From the IMG/VR virus record IMGVR_UViG_3300028274_000021, positions 1-38,440 of that record: DNA of 38,440 nucleotides; one strand, written 5' to 3'. Positions 14,722 through 22,457 of this stretch are shown one piece after another. Origin of the DNA: a virus. The translations under genes and the position numbers were made by a program. The notes below the pieces were generated by a model, which did not search any database, was not told the DNA's origin, and saw only the letters and a list, made by a program, of their open reading frames with translations. Numbering within the stretch: position 1 is the first letter of the stretch; each line of letters begins with the position of its first letter.

Positions 14722-14906
14722 TGAAAACAAAATGGAATCGGAGCATGGGATCAAAGCGTTCTGCCGGGATTAAAACCCCAAAGAACCAGAAGCCAGAAAA
14801 AGGCTACACAAATCCAGCGTGCGTTCAGGTTGTAGCTGACAAGGCGAGGGCTGATAGAGATGCCCGGGAGAAAAGGTTTAAAAAATCTAAAAAAGCAAAA
14901 AAATGA
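14715..14906 (+). CDS. Very basic small protein, 63 aa
   Basis: Lys/Arg make up a large part of the sequence (KTKWNRSMGSKRSAG, ARADRDAREKRFKKSKKAKK). A start at 14715 or the in-frame ATG at 14721 is possible; the latter overlaps the previous TAA as TAATG. Likely binds nucleic acid nonspecifically. Not recognised. It is coupled by ATGA to the exonuclease gene. Confidence 0.5.
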   Translation: MLMKTKWNRSMGSKRSAGIKTPKNQKPEKGYTNPACVQVVADKARADRDAREKRFKKSKKAKK

Positions 14907-15607
14907 AACTCGTATTTCTCGACACCGAAACAACAGGGATTGATAATGCCCGCTTGATCCAGCTCTCATATCAGAAGTTTGGGGATGAAATTAAAACCGA
15001 TCCATACAATCCCGGTGTGCCGATTGAGTTTGGTGCAATGGGGACGCATCACATCACGCAGGCGATGGTAGACAAACAAAAGCCTTTTAAGGGCTCGGAG
15101 GATTCAAAAACTTTGCAGGAGCTTTTGGATGGGAATGTTCTTGTCGCACACAACTCAAAATTTGATATGGCCGTTTTGAAAGAGGAGGGGGTCAATACAA
15201 AGTGGAACATCTGCACAATGCGAATTGCGAAAAAATATTTTGACATCGATTCGTATAAGCTGCAGGCTCTCCGGTATTTCTTCCATCTTGACTTGAGTCT
15301 TGATGAGGCGAAGCCACACGACGCAGAGGGGGACGTGATCGTTCTCGTGAAGGTTTTTGAACAGCTTATGGATAAGGTTGGCCACGAAGCTGGGCTTTCG
15401 GATCCTGCTGAAATTTTGAAGGAAATGGTAAAAATCACAAACGGCCCGATTGAAATCAGGAAGTTCCTTTTCGGGAAACATCGGGGCGAGACTTTTGAAG
15501 AAGTGGCCAAAAAAGACAAATCCTATCTTCAGTGGCTTTTGAAGCAGCAAACCGGCGACGATGCCGACCAGGATATTATTTTTACTTGTAACAAATTTTT
15601 AAAATGA
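14903..15607 (+). CDS. DEDDh 3'-5' exonuclease (DnaQ/ExoX-like)
   Basis: The 234-residue protein has the three exonuclease motifs: FLDTETTG (D7, E9), VAHNSKFDM (D88), and PHDAEGD (H139, D144). A C-terminal segment (about 180-234: FGKHRGETFEEVAKKDKSYL, then QWLLKQ) is the small domain also found at the end of exodeoxyribonuclease X. It removes nucleotides from 3' ends, and could proofread, degrade host DNA or trim recombination ends. ATGA overlaps link it to the upstream basic protein and the downstream methylase. Confidence 0.85.
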   Translation: MKLVFLDTETTGIDNARLIQLSYQKFGDEIKTDPYNPGVPIEFGAMGTHHITQAMVDKQKPFKGSEDSKTLQELLDGNVLVAHNSKFDMAVLKEEGVNTKWNICTMRIAKKYFDIDSYKLQALRYFFHLDLSLDEAKPHDAEGDVIVLVKVFEQLMDKVGHEAGLSDPAEILKEMVKITNGPIEIRKFLFGKHRGETFEEVAKKDKSYLQWLLKQQTGDDADQDIIFTCNKFLK

Positions 15608-16875
15608 AATTGTCAGAATTGAAACCGAATCCAAAAAATCCACGAAGCATAACAAAGCCTCAGGTGGAGAAGCTGAAAGCGTCCATTAAGAAGTTTCCAA
15701 AGATGATGGAGCTTCGCCCGATTGTTCACGACAAGGATGGGATTGTTCTCGGTGGAAATATGCGACTGCGGGCTCTTGGCGAGCTCGGGTATGATGAATT
15801 GCCGGAGAACTGGACAAAACTTGCGGACGATCTCTCGGAAGACGAGAAGCGGGAATTCATAATCAAGGATAACGTTGGCTTTGGGTCGTGGGACTTTGAA
15901 GAGTTGGCCAACGAGTACTCAATCGAAGAGCTCGAGGCCTGGGGTATGGAAAAGGTTGTTTTTGAAGAGCCAGAACCAGAGGCTGGGGATACGGACCCGG
16001 ATGACATTCCTGCAAAGCCTGAAAAACCAACAGTAAAGCGAGGGGATGTTTACCAGCTCGGGGATCACAAACTGATGTGCGGAAACAGCACGGTTGTTGC
16101 TGACATCGAGAAACTAATGAAGGGGGAGCTTGCGGACGCAATGTGGACAGACCCGCCTTATAATGTAGATTATGAATCCAGCGATGGATCTAAAATCAAA
16201 AATGATAATATGGCCAATGCGCAATTCCGTGAATTTCTCCTGGACTCTTTCTCTTGTGCGTTTTCGTGCATGAAGGAGGGGGCTCCACTTTATGTGTCTC
16301 ATGCAGACACGGAGGGGTACAATTTTCGTGGGGCTTTCATCGATGCTGGATTCAAATTGTCCGGGTGTTTGATTTGGAAAAAAACATCACTCGTGCTCGG
16401 GCGGTCTGACTACCAATGGCAACACGAACCAATCCTTTATGGTTGGAAGCCTGGATCGAAGCACCAGTGGTTTGGCGGTCGAAATAAGACAACAGCCTTT
16501 GAGACATCTTCTAACCCATTACAGGTTTTGGAGGATGGTTCTATTACGGTTACTGTCGGATTTGAAACAATAAAAATTTCCGGGGAATCGTTGAAAATCA
16601 ATGAGGTAGAGACCGCTGTCATTTATCACGAGAAACAGAAAAAGAACGCAGACCATCCAACGATGAAGCCGGTTTCTCTTATTGGTAAAATGCTCAGAAA
16701 CAGTACGCAGAAGGGAGACATTGTTCTCGATCTATTTGGGGGCTCGGGGTCCACGATGATTTCGTGCGAACAATTGAAGCGAAAATGTTACATGATTGAG
16801 CTCGACGAGAAATACTGCGACGTGATTATTCGTCGATGGGAGGAGTTCACTGGAAAAAAAGCAAAAAAATTATGA
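15604..16875 (+). CDS. ParB-domain / DNA methyltransferase fusion (N6-adenine or N4-cytosine type)
   Basis: The 423-residue protein starts with a ParB/Srx-like domain (about 1-115: LSELKPNPKNPR, RPIVHDKDGIVLGGNMRLRA). This is joined to a PF01555-type methylase with DPPY (183-186) and the SAM-binding FGGSGST (378-384). DPPY before FxGxG gives the beta-class order. DPPY usually indicates N6-methyladenine. The target site cannot be read from sequence. No restriction gene is seen, so it probably protects phage DNA or marks it. It is coupled by ATGA to a PQ-loop protein and then to MetK, the enzyme that makes its cofactor. Confidence 0.9.
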   Translation: MKLSELKPNPKNPRSITKPQVEKLKASIKKFPKMMELRPIVHDKDGIVLGGNMRLRALGELGYDELPENWTKLADDLSEDEKREFIIKDNVGFGSWDFEELANEYSIEELEAWGMEKVVFEEPEPEAGDTDPDDIPAKPEKPTVKRGDVYQLGDHKLMCGNSTVVADIEKLMKGELADAMWTDPPYNVDYESSDGSKIKNDNMANAQFREFLLDSFSCAFSCMKEGAPLYVSHADTEGYNFRGAFIDAGFKLSGCLIWKKTSLVLGRSDYQWQHEPILYGWKPGSKHQWFGGRNKTTAFETSSNPLQVLEDGSITVTVGFETIKISGESLKINEVETAVIYHEKQKKNADHPTMKPVSLIGKMLRNSTQKGDIVLDLFGGSGSTMISCEQLKRKCYMIELDEKYCDVIIRRWEEFTGKKAKKL

Positions 16876-17120
16876 AGTATTTATTTTACCTGGCCACACC
16901 TCTTTTGCTCGTTTCTGGAATTCCACAGACGATTCAACTTTTGCAAACGCACAGCAGTGGTGACATTTCAATTTTGACCTATGCGCTGACGGCCACGGCG
17001 ATCGGTATTCTTTTAGCAAATTCCATCTACGAAAAAGCCAGGCCCTTGATCTGGGCGAATGGAACATCTTTCTGTATGGTGAGTTTGAATTTATTTTTAA
17101 TTATTTTATACCATGTTTAA
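16872..17120 (+). CDS. PQ-loop / SemiSWEET-like small transporter
   Basis: Read from the ATG at 16872, which overlaps the methylase TGA. The 82-residue protein has three membrane helices: YLFYLATPLLLVS, ILTYALTATAIGILLANSI, FCMVSLNLFLIILYHV. A GIPQTIQLLQTHSSGDIS motif after the first helix is the PQ-loop signature (PQ, then a polar turn with S). Three-helix single PQ-loop proteins (SemiSWEETs) dimerise into transporters for sugars, and larger relatives carry amino acids. Its 8-base overlap with metK suggests a linked role, for example methionine uptake, but the substrate is unknown. An earlier ATG at 16836 lies inside the methylase gene. Confidence 0.7.
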   Translation: MKYLFYLATPLLLVSGIPQTIQLLQTHSSGDISILTYALTATAIGILLANSIYEKARPLIWANGTSFCMVSLNLFLIILYHV

Positions 17121-18099
17121 GACAGCTGAATCGGTCACGCCTATGCATCCTGATAAATTGTGCGACAGGATCTCGGACGCAATTCTTGACAAATGCTTAC
17201 GACAGGATCCTCTCTCTCGGGTTGCTGTGGAAACAATGGGAGGGCACGGAATCATCACAGTTACCGGGGAGGTAACGACAAATGCCTTTTTCGACGCTCG
17301 GGCCATTGTGGAGCGAATCGCCCCAGGGAATGGGGTACAAATCAATATTGTCAAACAATCGCCGGACATCGCAAACGGTGTCGATACAGGCGGTGCAGGG
17401 GATCAGGGGATCATGGTCGGTTACGCTTGCCGTGACAACGACGACTTTATCCCGCAGGAACAATATCTCGCTCGGAGTCTTTGTATGTACCTTTATCAAG
17501 AATTTCCTGCAGACGGGAAAACGCAAATCACGCTTGATGATGATGGAAGAATCCACACGATTATTGCGAGCTTCTGCGGTGTGAAAAAAGAGGATATCTC
17601 AAAACAAATTTGCAATTGGCTAGATGCAGAAGGGCTCATATCTGACGGGCAGCAAATAGTCACACACGCCAACCCATCGGGCGATTGGAATCAGGGAGGC
17701 TTTGAAGCTGACACTGGTGTTACTGGTCGGAAGCTGGTTGTCGACAACTACGGTCCACAAATCCCACTGGGGGGCGGAGCGTTCTCGGGGAAGGATAGCT
17801 CGAAGGTCGACCGCTCTGGAGCATACAAGGCTCGACAAATGGCTGTTCAGCTTTTGAAAGAGAAACGGTGTGACCGATGTATTGTGCATATTGCCTACGC
17901 TATCGGAGTTGCATTGCCCGTAATGGTCACGGCGCACTATCTTTGGGATGGCGAAGAGCACGCTTGCGTTGAGAATTTTTCCCCAACAAAAGATTTGACC
18001 CCTCTGGCAATAATTGAAGACCTCGGGCTACGGAACCCAATCTTTGAGGAAACTGCAGAATGGGGGCATTTCGGAAATAACTTTAATTGGGACAAATGA
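17113..18099 (+). CDS. metK: S-adenosylmethionine synthetase (MetK), short form
   Basis: The 328-residue product carries the MetK signatures: HPDKLCDRISD (12-22), GAGDQGIMVGY (94-104) and GGGAFSGKDSSKVDRSGAY (220-238). Catalytic His, Asp and Lys positions therefore look intact. The enzyme joins methionine and ATP to give SAM. It is some 50 residues shorter than typical bacterial MetK (~384), so the call of activity is an inference. It follows the methylase and PQ-loop genes with overlapping ends, so all three should be made together. MetK is rare in phages; T3 instead encodes a SAM-degrading enzyme. Confidence 0.93.
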   Translation: MFKTAESVTPMHPDKLCDRISDAILDKCLRQDPLSRVAVETMGGHGIITVTGEVTTNAFFDARAIVERIAPGNGVQINIVKQSPDIANGVDTGGAGDQGIMVGYACRDNDDFIPQEQYLARSLCMYLYQEFPADGKTQITLDDDGRIHTIIASFCGVKKEDISKQICNWLDAEGLISDGQQIVTHANPSGDWNQGGFEADTGVTGRKLVVDNYGPQIPLGGGAFSGKDSSKVDRSGAYKARQMAVQLLKEKRCDRCIVHIAYAIGVALPVMVTAHYLWDGEEHACVENFSPTKDLTPLAIIEDLGLRNPIFEETAEWGHFGNNFNWDK

Positions 18100-18359
18100 A
18101 TCCAATCAAAACTAAAAACGGCAAGGAGCTGAAAACCGACGACTTGAAATCGCCTCGGAAGAGAATTGAAAAGTTCAGAAAGTGGGAGAGAATGTCCACA
18201 CGAACGGTTGATGCAAAGACGAAGAAGCTCAATCACCTGTTTAATTTTTACGAGGCACAGGACGTTGAGTACTTTCGTTCGGTCTGTACGTCGGAGGAGT
18301 GGAGGCTTTTCAACCTCGAAACAAAATCAGTTACTAAAAAAACAAAATCAGATGTCTGA
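18096..18359 (+). CDS. Basic hypothetical protein, 87 aa
   Basis: Read from the ATG at 18096, which overlaps the metK stop; an upstream ATG at 18087 lies inside metK. The protein is basic with helices (RKRIEKFRKWERMSTRTVDA, YEAQDVEYFRSVCTSEEWRL). Not recognised. Overlap on both sides points to continued co-translation with the SAM cassette. Confidence 0.55.
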   Translation: MNPIKTKNGKELKTDDLKSPRKRIEKFRKWERMSTRTVDAKTKKLNHLFNFYEAQDVEYFRSVCTSEEWRLFNLETKSVTKKTKSDV

Positions 18360-18558
18360 AAAATTACCGGTACCGGGATGTCATATTGGCGATTGCGTTG
18401 TCTTTGACTTCGAGGATGCTCGCTTTATGATTAAGATTGCTTTTGCTGCGCTCCGGGACGGTGCGTGGGTTTATTATCCAACAATCCCTGAAGATGAAAC
18501 CATCGGGGGGGTAATGGAGAACGAGATTGCCTATAAACATAATCCACCACAAAGATGA
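18352..18558 (+). CDS. Hypothetical protein, 68 aa
   Basis: Starts MSEKLPVPGCHIGDCVVFDF eight bases inside the preceding gene. The VVFDFEDARFMIKIAF and GAWVYYPTIP segments suggest a small beta-barrel-like fold. Not recognised; coupled to the next gene by ATGA. Confidence 0.5.
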   Translation: MSEKLPVPGCHIGDCVVFDFEDARFMIKIAFAALRDGAWVYYPTIPEDETIGGVMENEIAYKHNPPQR

Positions 18559-18845
18559 AAGAAATCTGCATTTGCGCCGCCGTTGTAACTGGGGATGGAA
18601 TCCTTGTCAGGGGACATCGGCACGTTGATTGCTTGGTGGCAATTCGACGAATGGGTAAAAAAGAGGCCACTTCTCAAGGAGGAAGGCAGCAGGGATTCGT
18701 TACATCAATCAATCGATATGTGACCCGAGAAGAAGCATTGGAAATACAGAAAGAGGCGGGAATTGTTTCTGCCGACGAAATACATGGGTACACCGTTAAT
18801 CCCAAAGCAACAGGACTTTTTAGTGAAGATTTATATATTGAATAA
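18555..18845 (+). CDS. Conserved phage protein (LFSEDLY family)
   Basis: The 96-residue protein reads MKEICICAAVVTGDGILVRG HR, then QGFVTSINRYVTREEALEIQ and a terminal GLFSEDLYIE. This arrangement, with a VxTxDGxxxxGxRH start and LFSEDLY end, is a recurring phage protein of unknown function. Two early cysteines and the HRH could bind metal. No enzymatic role can be given. Confidence 0.6.
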   Translation: MKEICICAAVVTGDGILVRGHRHVDCLVAIRRMGKKEATSQGGRQQGFVTSINRYVTREEALEIQKEAGIVSADEIHGYTVNPKATGLFSEDLYIE

Positions 18846-18849
18846 TAAA

Positions 18850-19074
18850 ATGGGAGAAAAAAACGCCGTCAATCATCCTGATCACTACCAATCCAATTCT
18901 GGAATTGAGGTCATCGACGTTATAGAAGCGTTCAGTCTATCATTCGCCCTCGGGAACGTTATAAAATACGTTTTACGGTCCCGGAATAAAGGGAAATTGA
19001 TACAGGACCTGAAGAAGGCAAAATGGTACTTAGAGCGAGAAATTATTAATTTAGAAAAATGTGTCAAGAAATAA
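18850..19074 (+). CDS. DUF3310 protein
   Basis: From the ATG at 18850 (MGEKNAVNHPDHYQSNSG) the 74-residue product has the DUF3310 pattern: NHPDHY, GIEVIDVIEAF, FALGNVIKYVLRSRNKGK, DLKKAKWYLERE. The family is widespread in phages near nucleotide-metabolism genes and is often annotated as nucleotide kinase-like without proof. An upstream in-frame ATG at 18763 would overlap the preceding gene by about 80 bases and adds no conserved sequence. Confidence 0.85.
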   Translation: MGEKNAVNHPDHYQSNSGIEVIDVIEAFSLSFALGNVIKYVLRSRNKGKLIQDLKKAKWYLEREIINLEKCVKK

Positions 19075-19553
19075 AAATACCACCGGCTCGGAGGCAGTTG
19101 CCATACACTCCTGAAGGGATTGAAATCCGATACACGAATATTGGGAACGAACACATGAGACGTGCTCGGGCAGTTGCACACGCACAGTCTTTGGATAAGA
19201 AGCATAAAACAGTGGCCGTGATAGTGTCGGGAGAGAGATTCCCAGTTCATATTGTTGGGGCAAATGGATCGTGGGTTCATCGGCTCGGGTGTCTGCGGAA
19301 ATTATTTAAAGTGGAGACAGGGAAGAAGTATTGGATGTGTAGAGGGTGTCAGCCACACAATCACGCAGAGCAAAAGGCGATACGAAAAGCCGAAAAATAC
19401 GACATAAGCCTTGAGGGCGCATCGTTGTATCTTTGGGGTCATTGGTGGGCTTGTAAGAGCTGCTGTGACCAAATGCGAAGGGTTGGCATAACAACCCTTT
19501 ATCTTGAGGAGGGCTCGGACGGTGTAAAACAACTTTCAAATGAAAAAAAATAG
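19059..19553 (+). CDS. Cytidine/deoxycytidylate deaminase-fold protein
   Basis: The 164-residue protein has the two zinc-binding motifs of the deaminase fold: HAEQKAI (H102, E104 as proton shuttle) and WACKSCC (C132, C135). A further pair CRGC at 94-97 precedes. Compared with dCMP deaminase the PCxxC proline is replaced by Ala, so substrate is uncertain: dCMP, or a nucleic acid base. TAG ends it 14 bases inside the next gene. In phages such enzymes supply dUMP for dTTP or modify bases. Confidence 0.7.
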   Translation: MCQEIKIPPARRQLPYTPEGIEIRYTNIGNEHMRRARAVAHAQSLDKKHKTVAVIVSGERFPVHIVGANGSWVHRLGCLRKLFKVETGKKYWMCRGCQPHNHAEQKAIRKAEKYDISLEGASLYLWGHWWACKSCCDQMRRVGITTLYLEEGSDGVKQLSNEKK

Positions 19554-19869
19554 AAAACGAATCGGGACCCTCGGGACATTAATTGTGCGCTTGAAACGCA
19601 TGCAATTCTTTAAGGGTTTCAGACGTCTGAAAAAAAACAGGTATTCAGAAGACGATCCCTGTCCTACGGTTGTTGATCATGAGCCTGTTTGGGATGGCTG
19701 TGGGTATTCTTGTGCACACTGTGGAGCAATGTTTGAGATAACTAAAAATTTAACCGGAAAACCAATGATGGAGGCAAAGGAATCAAAAGAAACTTTTTCG
19801 GACAAGGCTGTTCCATTTATGATCTCAATTTGTATAGTACTTATTGGGCTTGCTCTTTATTTAGGATAA
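19540..19869 (+). CDS. Zinc-ribbon protein with C-terminal membrane anchor
   Basis: The 109-residue protein has a very basic N-terminus (about 1-35) and a CGYSCAHCGAMFEITKNLTG knuckle that with C42 could bind zinc. A final hydrophobic helix (VPFMISICIVLIGLALYLG) predicts a tail anchor. It overlaps the deaminase-like gene. A 16-bp perfect palindrome (19617-19632) lies inside it. Function unknown. Confidence 0.6.
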   Translation: MKKNRKRIGTLGTLIVRLKRMQFFKGFRRLKKNRYSEDDPCPTVVDHEPVWDGCGYSCAHCGAMFEITKNLTGKPMMEAKESKETFSDKAVPFMISICIVLIGLALYLG

Positions 19870-19886
19870 AATAAACCCTCAGAAAA

Positions 19887-20195
19887 ATGAATGAATACTT
19901 AGCCGGTTGCAAACTTGAAAAAATGCAGGCAGTCTATCTGAAAGATGGGATGCTGTATCCATGTGCCCCAACTCCGGAGCAAGAAAAAGAACTTGCCTCG
20001 GCCCCGGGAGCGATGAATAGAGAGGGGGCGATAAAAAAAATGGAAGAGATACGTGAATGGGTAATGGCAGAGCAGAGAAGTTGTGGAGATGTCTATGGGA
20101 AGATGCACGAACTGTTTGATGAAAAAAACCCGATCGAGTATGGGTTTTTCAAGAATCTTTGTACCGGTCACGAGCTTTTTCTTTATGAACATTAA
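19887..20195 (+). CDS. Hypothetical protein, 102 aa
   Basis: Helical protein (EEIREWVMAEQRSCGDVYGK, MHELFDEKNPIEYGFFKNLC). Not recognised. The N-terminal half includes PCAPTPEQEKELASAPGAM. It is the last larger gene before the packaging module and may belong to either region. Confidence 0.55.
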   Translation: MNEYLAGCKLEKMQAVYLKDGMLYPCAPTPEQEKELASAPGAMNREGAIKKMEEIREWVMAEQRSCGDVYGKMHELFDEKNPIEYGFFKNLCTGHELFLYEH

Positions 20196-20197
20196 AA

Positions 20198-20356
20198 ATG
20201 AACAGAGAACAAATGGCCGCTTTTAAGAGGACACGTGGAAAGCGTGTAAGGAATAAATACTAGAAGGCCTTGATGGATCGTCAGTTGGAACTTTTCAATT
20301 CAAAGCCTCGGGAAAATACAAAGGAATCTGTAGGGAAAATCGTAACAGCAAATTAA
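20198..20356 (+). pseudogene. Small basic protein with an in-frame TAG at codon 22
   Basis: From the ATG at 20198 the frame reads MNREQMAAFKRTRGKRVRNK Y, then TAG (20261-20263), then KALMDRQLELFNSKPRENTK to a TAA at 20354-20356, three bases before the terS ATG. It is the second in-frame TAG in the window with a plausible continuation. Alternatives: two tiny ORFs (the second could start at ATG 20273), a nonsense mutation, or read-through. Entered as pseudogene because of the stop. Confidence 0.4.
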
Positions 20357-20359
20357 AAG

Positions 20360-20890
20360 ATGCCAGCTAAAAAATACAACGAAGCCGAAATGTGGAAATC
20401 GTTCTTGGAGAGCGACCACTTGTCTGTTTTGCCCTGGGCGAGACAGTTCGGGTACACTACGGTCGAAGACCCCAAGAAGGTTATTCGCCAAGTTGAAAAA
20501 ATTACGAAGGGCTGGGCAGACAAAAAACGTGCGTTCCTGGAGAAAGCAATTGTAAAATTTGAGGCGGAGTTTCAAACGACAATGGAGAAGAATTGGAAGG
20601 CTGCCCTGAAAAATGCATCCCAGGCGGAGGCGAAAATAATTAATGATTTCTCTCGGGATATTGGGAATGGGATAATTCCTGAAGGAACAAAAGCTTTGGA
20701 GCGGGTGTTCAAAATGTTTCGGTTGGTACTTGGCAAGTCGACCAATAACAATCAGAATACAAACGCCAATTTCAACGTTCCACTTTCTGCGGAGGAAACA
20801 AAGGAAATCGCAGACGTAATAAATCAAAACAATGCCTTTTATAAGAGACCGGGATTGGAGACTATTGAACAAGAAGGAGACGAGGATTGA
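20360..20890 (+). CDS. Terminase small subunit (candidate)
   Basis: The 176-residue protein lies directly upstream of the large terminase. It shows an N-terminal HTH-like stretch (AEMWKSFLESDHLSVLPWAR, QFGYTTV), long helices (about 45-125) and an Asn-rich linker (about 127-140) before an acidic tail. This is the usual small terminase layout: DNA-binding, oligomerisation, and terL-contact tail. The call rests on position and shape; sequence identity was not recognised. Confidence 0.65.
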   Translation: MPAKKYNEAEMWKSFLESDHLSVLPWARQFGYTTVEDPKKVIRQVEKITKGWADKKRAFLEKAIVKFEAEFQTTMEKNWKAALKNASQAEAKIINDFSRDIGNGIIPEGTKALERVFKMFRLVLGKSTNNNQNTNANFNVPLSAEETKEIADVINQNNAFYKRPGLETIEQEGDED

Positions 20891-22418
20891 GCTGTGCCGC
20901 AACAGTTTCAAGCATTTCTTTTTCTGGTATTTTTCGAAGTATATGCACCACGCATCGCCCTTGTTTCATTATCAGATGTTCCAGGACTGCAATTTTAAAG
21001 GGTTTCAGTTCCTGGTGTGGATCATGTTCAGGGACTCTGCTAAAACGGCCATTGCTCGGGCCCTGGTTGTCTGGTGGATTGTGTATGAGAAGAAGCACAA
21101 CATCGGGTGGGTTGGAGAGGTTTTGAAGAAGGCGGCCAAGAATGCCAGGGCCATTGCAAACGAACTGCAGGCCAATAAAAAGATTATTTCTGATTTTGGC
21201 CAACTGTACTACGAGGACACGACGGCTGTCACGACGAAGCAGTCACGGCCGAAAGTGATTACCGATTTCAAATGCGAGAACGGTGTTTTCTTTCGGGCAC
21301 TGTCGACGCAGGTTTCGACCCGGGGGGAGTTGGAGAGCGAGTGGAGGCCGGATGCGTACATCCTGGACGATTTCGAGAACGACAAAACAAAGGGGTCTTT
21401 CCTGAAAACACGATCTGTTATTAATTTTATGGAAGAGACGATTGCTGGGGCCTCGGCTGATTGCTGTTTTCTGTTTCTTTGTAATTTTATCACGAAGTAC
21501 GGGAGTGTGGCCTATCTAAAAAAGAAGGCTCACAAAAATGCGAACTGGCTTGTCAGGATTGTTCGGCTTATAGAGAATGGAAAAATCACATGGCCGTCAA
21601 AGTATGTAAAAACCAAGGCGGAGGCTGCTGTGATCAATGAGGATTGCCCGAATAAGAAAATGGTCAAAAGTATTGAGCAGATGATTGAGGACATGGGGTC
21701 GGCACGGTTCGATCAAGAGAACCAACACATCCCTGACTCAGAAGGGGGCGGGATGATTCGTGAGGAATGGCTGACGAATGGCCGGGCGAGTTATTCGAAG
21801 GACACGCTGCTAATGGACGACAAAGAAGAAAACTTCTTTTGGGAGACTGATGATGGGACGGTAAAGGGCACGGTGTTCACTGCCGTCGACCCAGCCATCT
21901 CCAAGAAGGAAAGTTCGGACGATAGGTCGATTGTCACGATCGCTCGATTCATCGTTCCCGGAACAACTCCAAAAAAGAAATTCTACCTCGTGTTTGAGTC
22001 AAAGGCCGGGAAGTGGGGAACGGATGATTTTGCCAGAAAACTAAAGGACACGCAGGACAAATTTAACCCTCGGAAAACGGCCGTTGAAAATGTAGGGGTC
22101 CAGGAGGCCTTCAGAGACCTTTTTGCTATGTATGGGATAAGTACGCAGGCAATCAATCCAGACGGCGACAAGGTGCGCCGTATGAGCCGAAACGTTGCGG
22201 ACCTTGAGTTTGGCCGTGTTTTATTCCCGGATGACGGATCGTGTGACGATTTGAAGCACGAGCTGATTGACTTTACCGGGGAGGACGGGAAGCCCGACAA
22301 TCGTGTTGATGCTTTCAATTATGCGATGCAGCTTGCGAAGGCTGGGAGGGATACGGGTTACAAGAACACGGAGGACGGTGGAACAGAGACGGGTGGTGTT
22401 ATGGGGGAAAATTTTTAA
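20832..22418 (+). CDS. terL: Terminase large subunit
   Basis: The protein has the ATPase motif FRDSAKT (66-72, a Walker A variant), Walker B YILDDFE (177-182), and a C-terminal RNase H-like nuclease with TAVDPAISKKESSDDRSIV and DNRVDAFNYAMQLA. It cuts and pumps DNA into the prohead. The ATG at 20832 overlaps terS by 59 bases; no nearer ATG exists, so either that start or a non-ATG codon near 20886-20892 (ATT, CTG) at the terS stop is used. First ~20 residues are therefore uncertain. Confidence 0.9.
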   Translation: MPFIRDRDWRLLNKKETRIELCRNSFKHFFFWYFSKYMHHASPLFHYQMFQDCNFKGFQFLVWIMFRDSAKTAIARALVVWWIVYEKKHNIGWVGEVLKKAAKNARAIANELQANKKIISDFGQLYYEDTTAVTTKQSRPKVITDFKCENGVFFRALSTQVSTRGELESEWRPDAYILDDFENDKTKGSFLKTRSVINFMEETIAGASADCCFLFLCNFITKYGSVAYLKKKAHKNANWLVRIVRLIENGKITWPSKYVKTKAEAAVINEDCPNKKMVKSIEQMIEDMGSARFDQENQHIPDSEGGGMIREEWLTNGRASYSKDTLLMDDKEENFFWETDDGTVKGTVFTAVDPAISKKESSDDRSIVTIARFIVPGTTPKKKFYLVFESKAGKWGTDDFARKLKDTQDKFNPRKTAVENVGVQEAFRDLFAMYGISTQAINPDGDKVRRMSRNVADLEFGRVLFPDDGSCDDLKHELIDFTGEDGKPDNRVDAFNYAMQLAKAGRDTGYKNTEDGGTETGGVMGENF

Positions 22419-22457
22419 AAGTTGACCAAAAATAAAAACTAATCCACAATAAGTGCA

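Noticed and set aside
19617-19632. Perfect 16-bp palindrome TTTCAGACGTCTGAAA
   Set aside because: It lies within a coding region and about one such palindrome is expected by chance in a sequence of this length; no promoter context.
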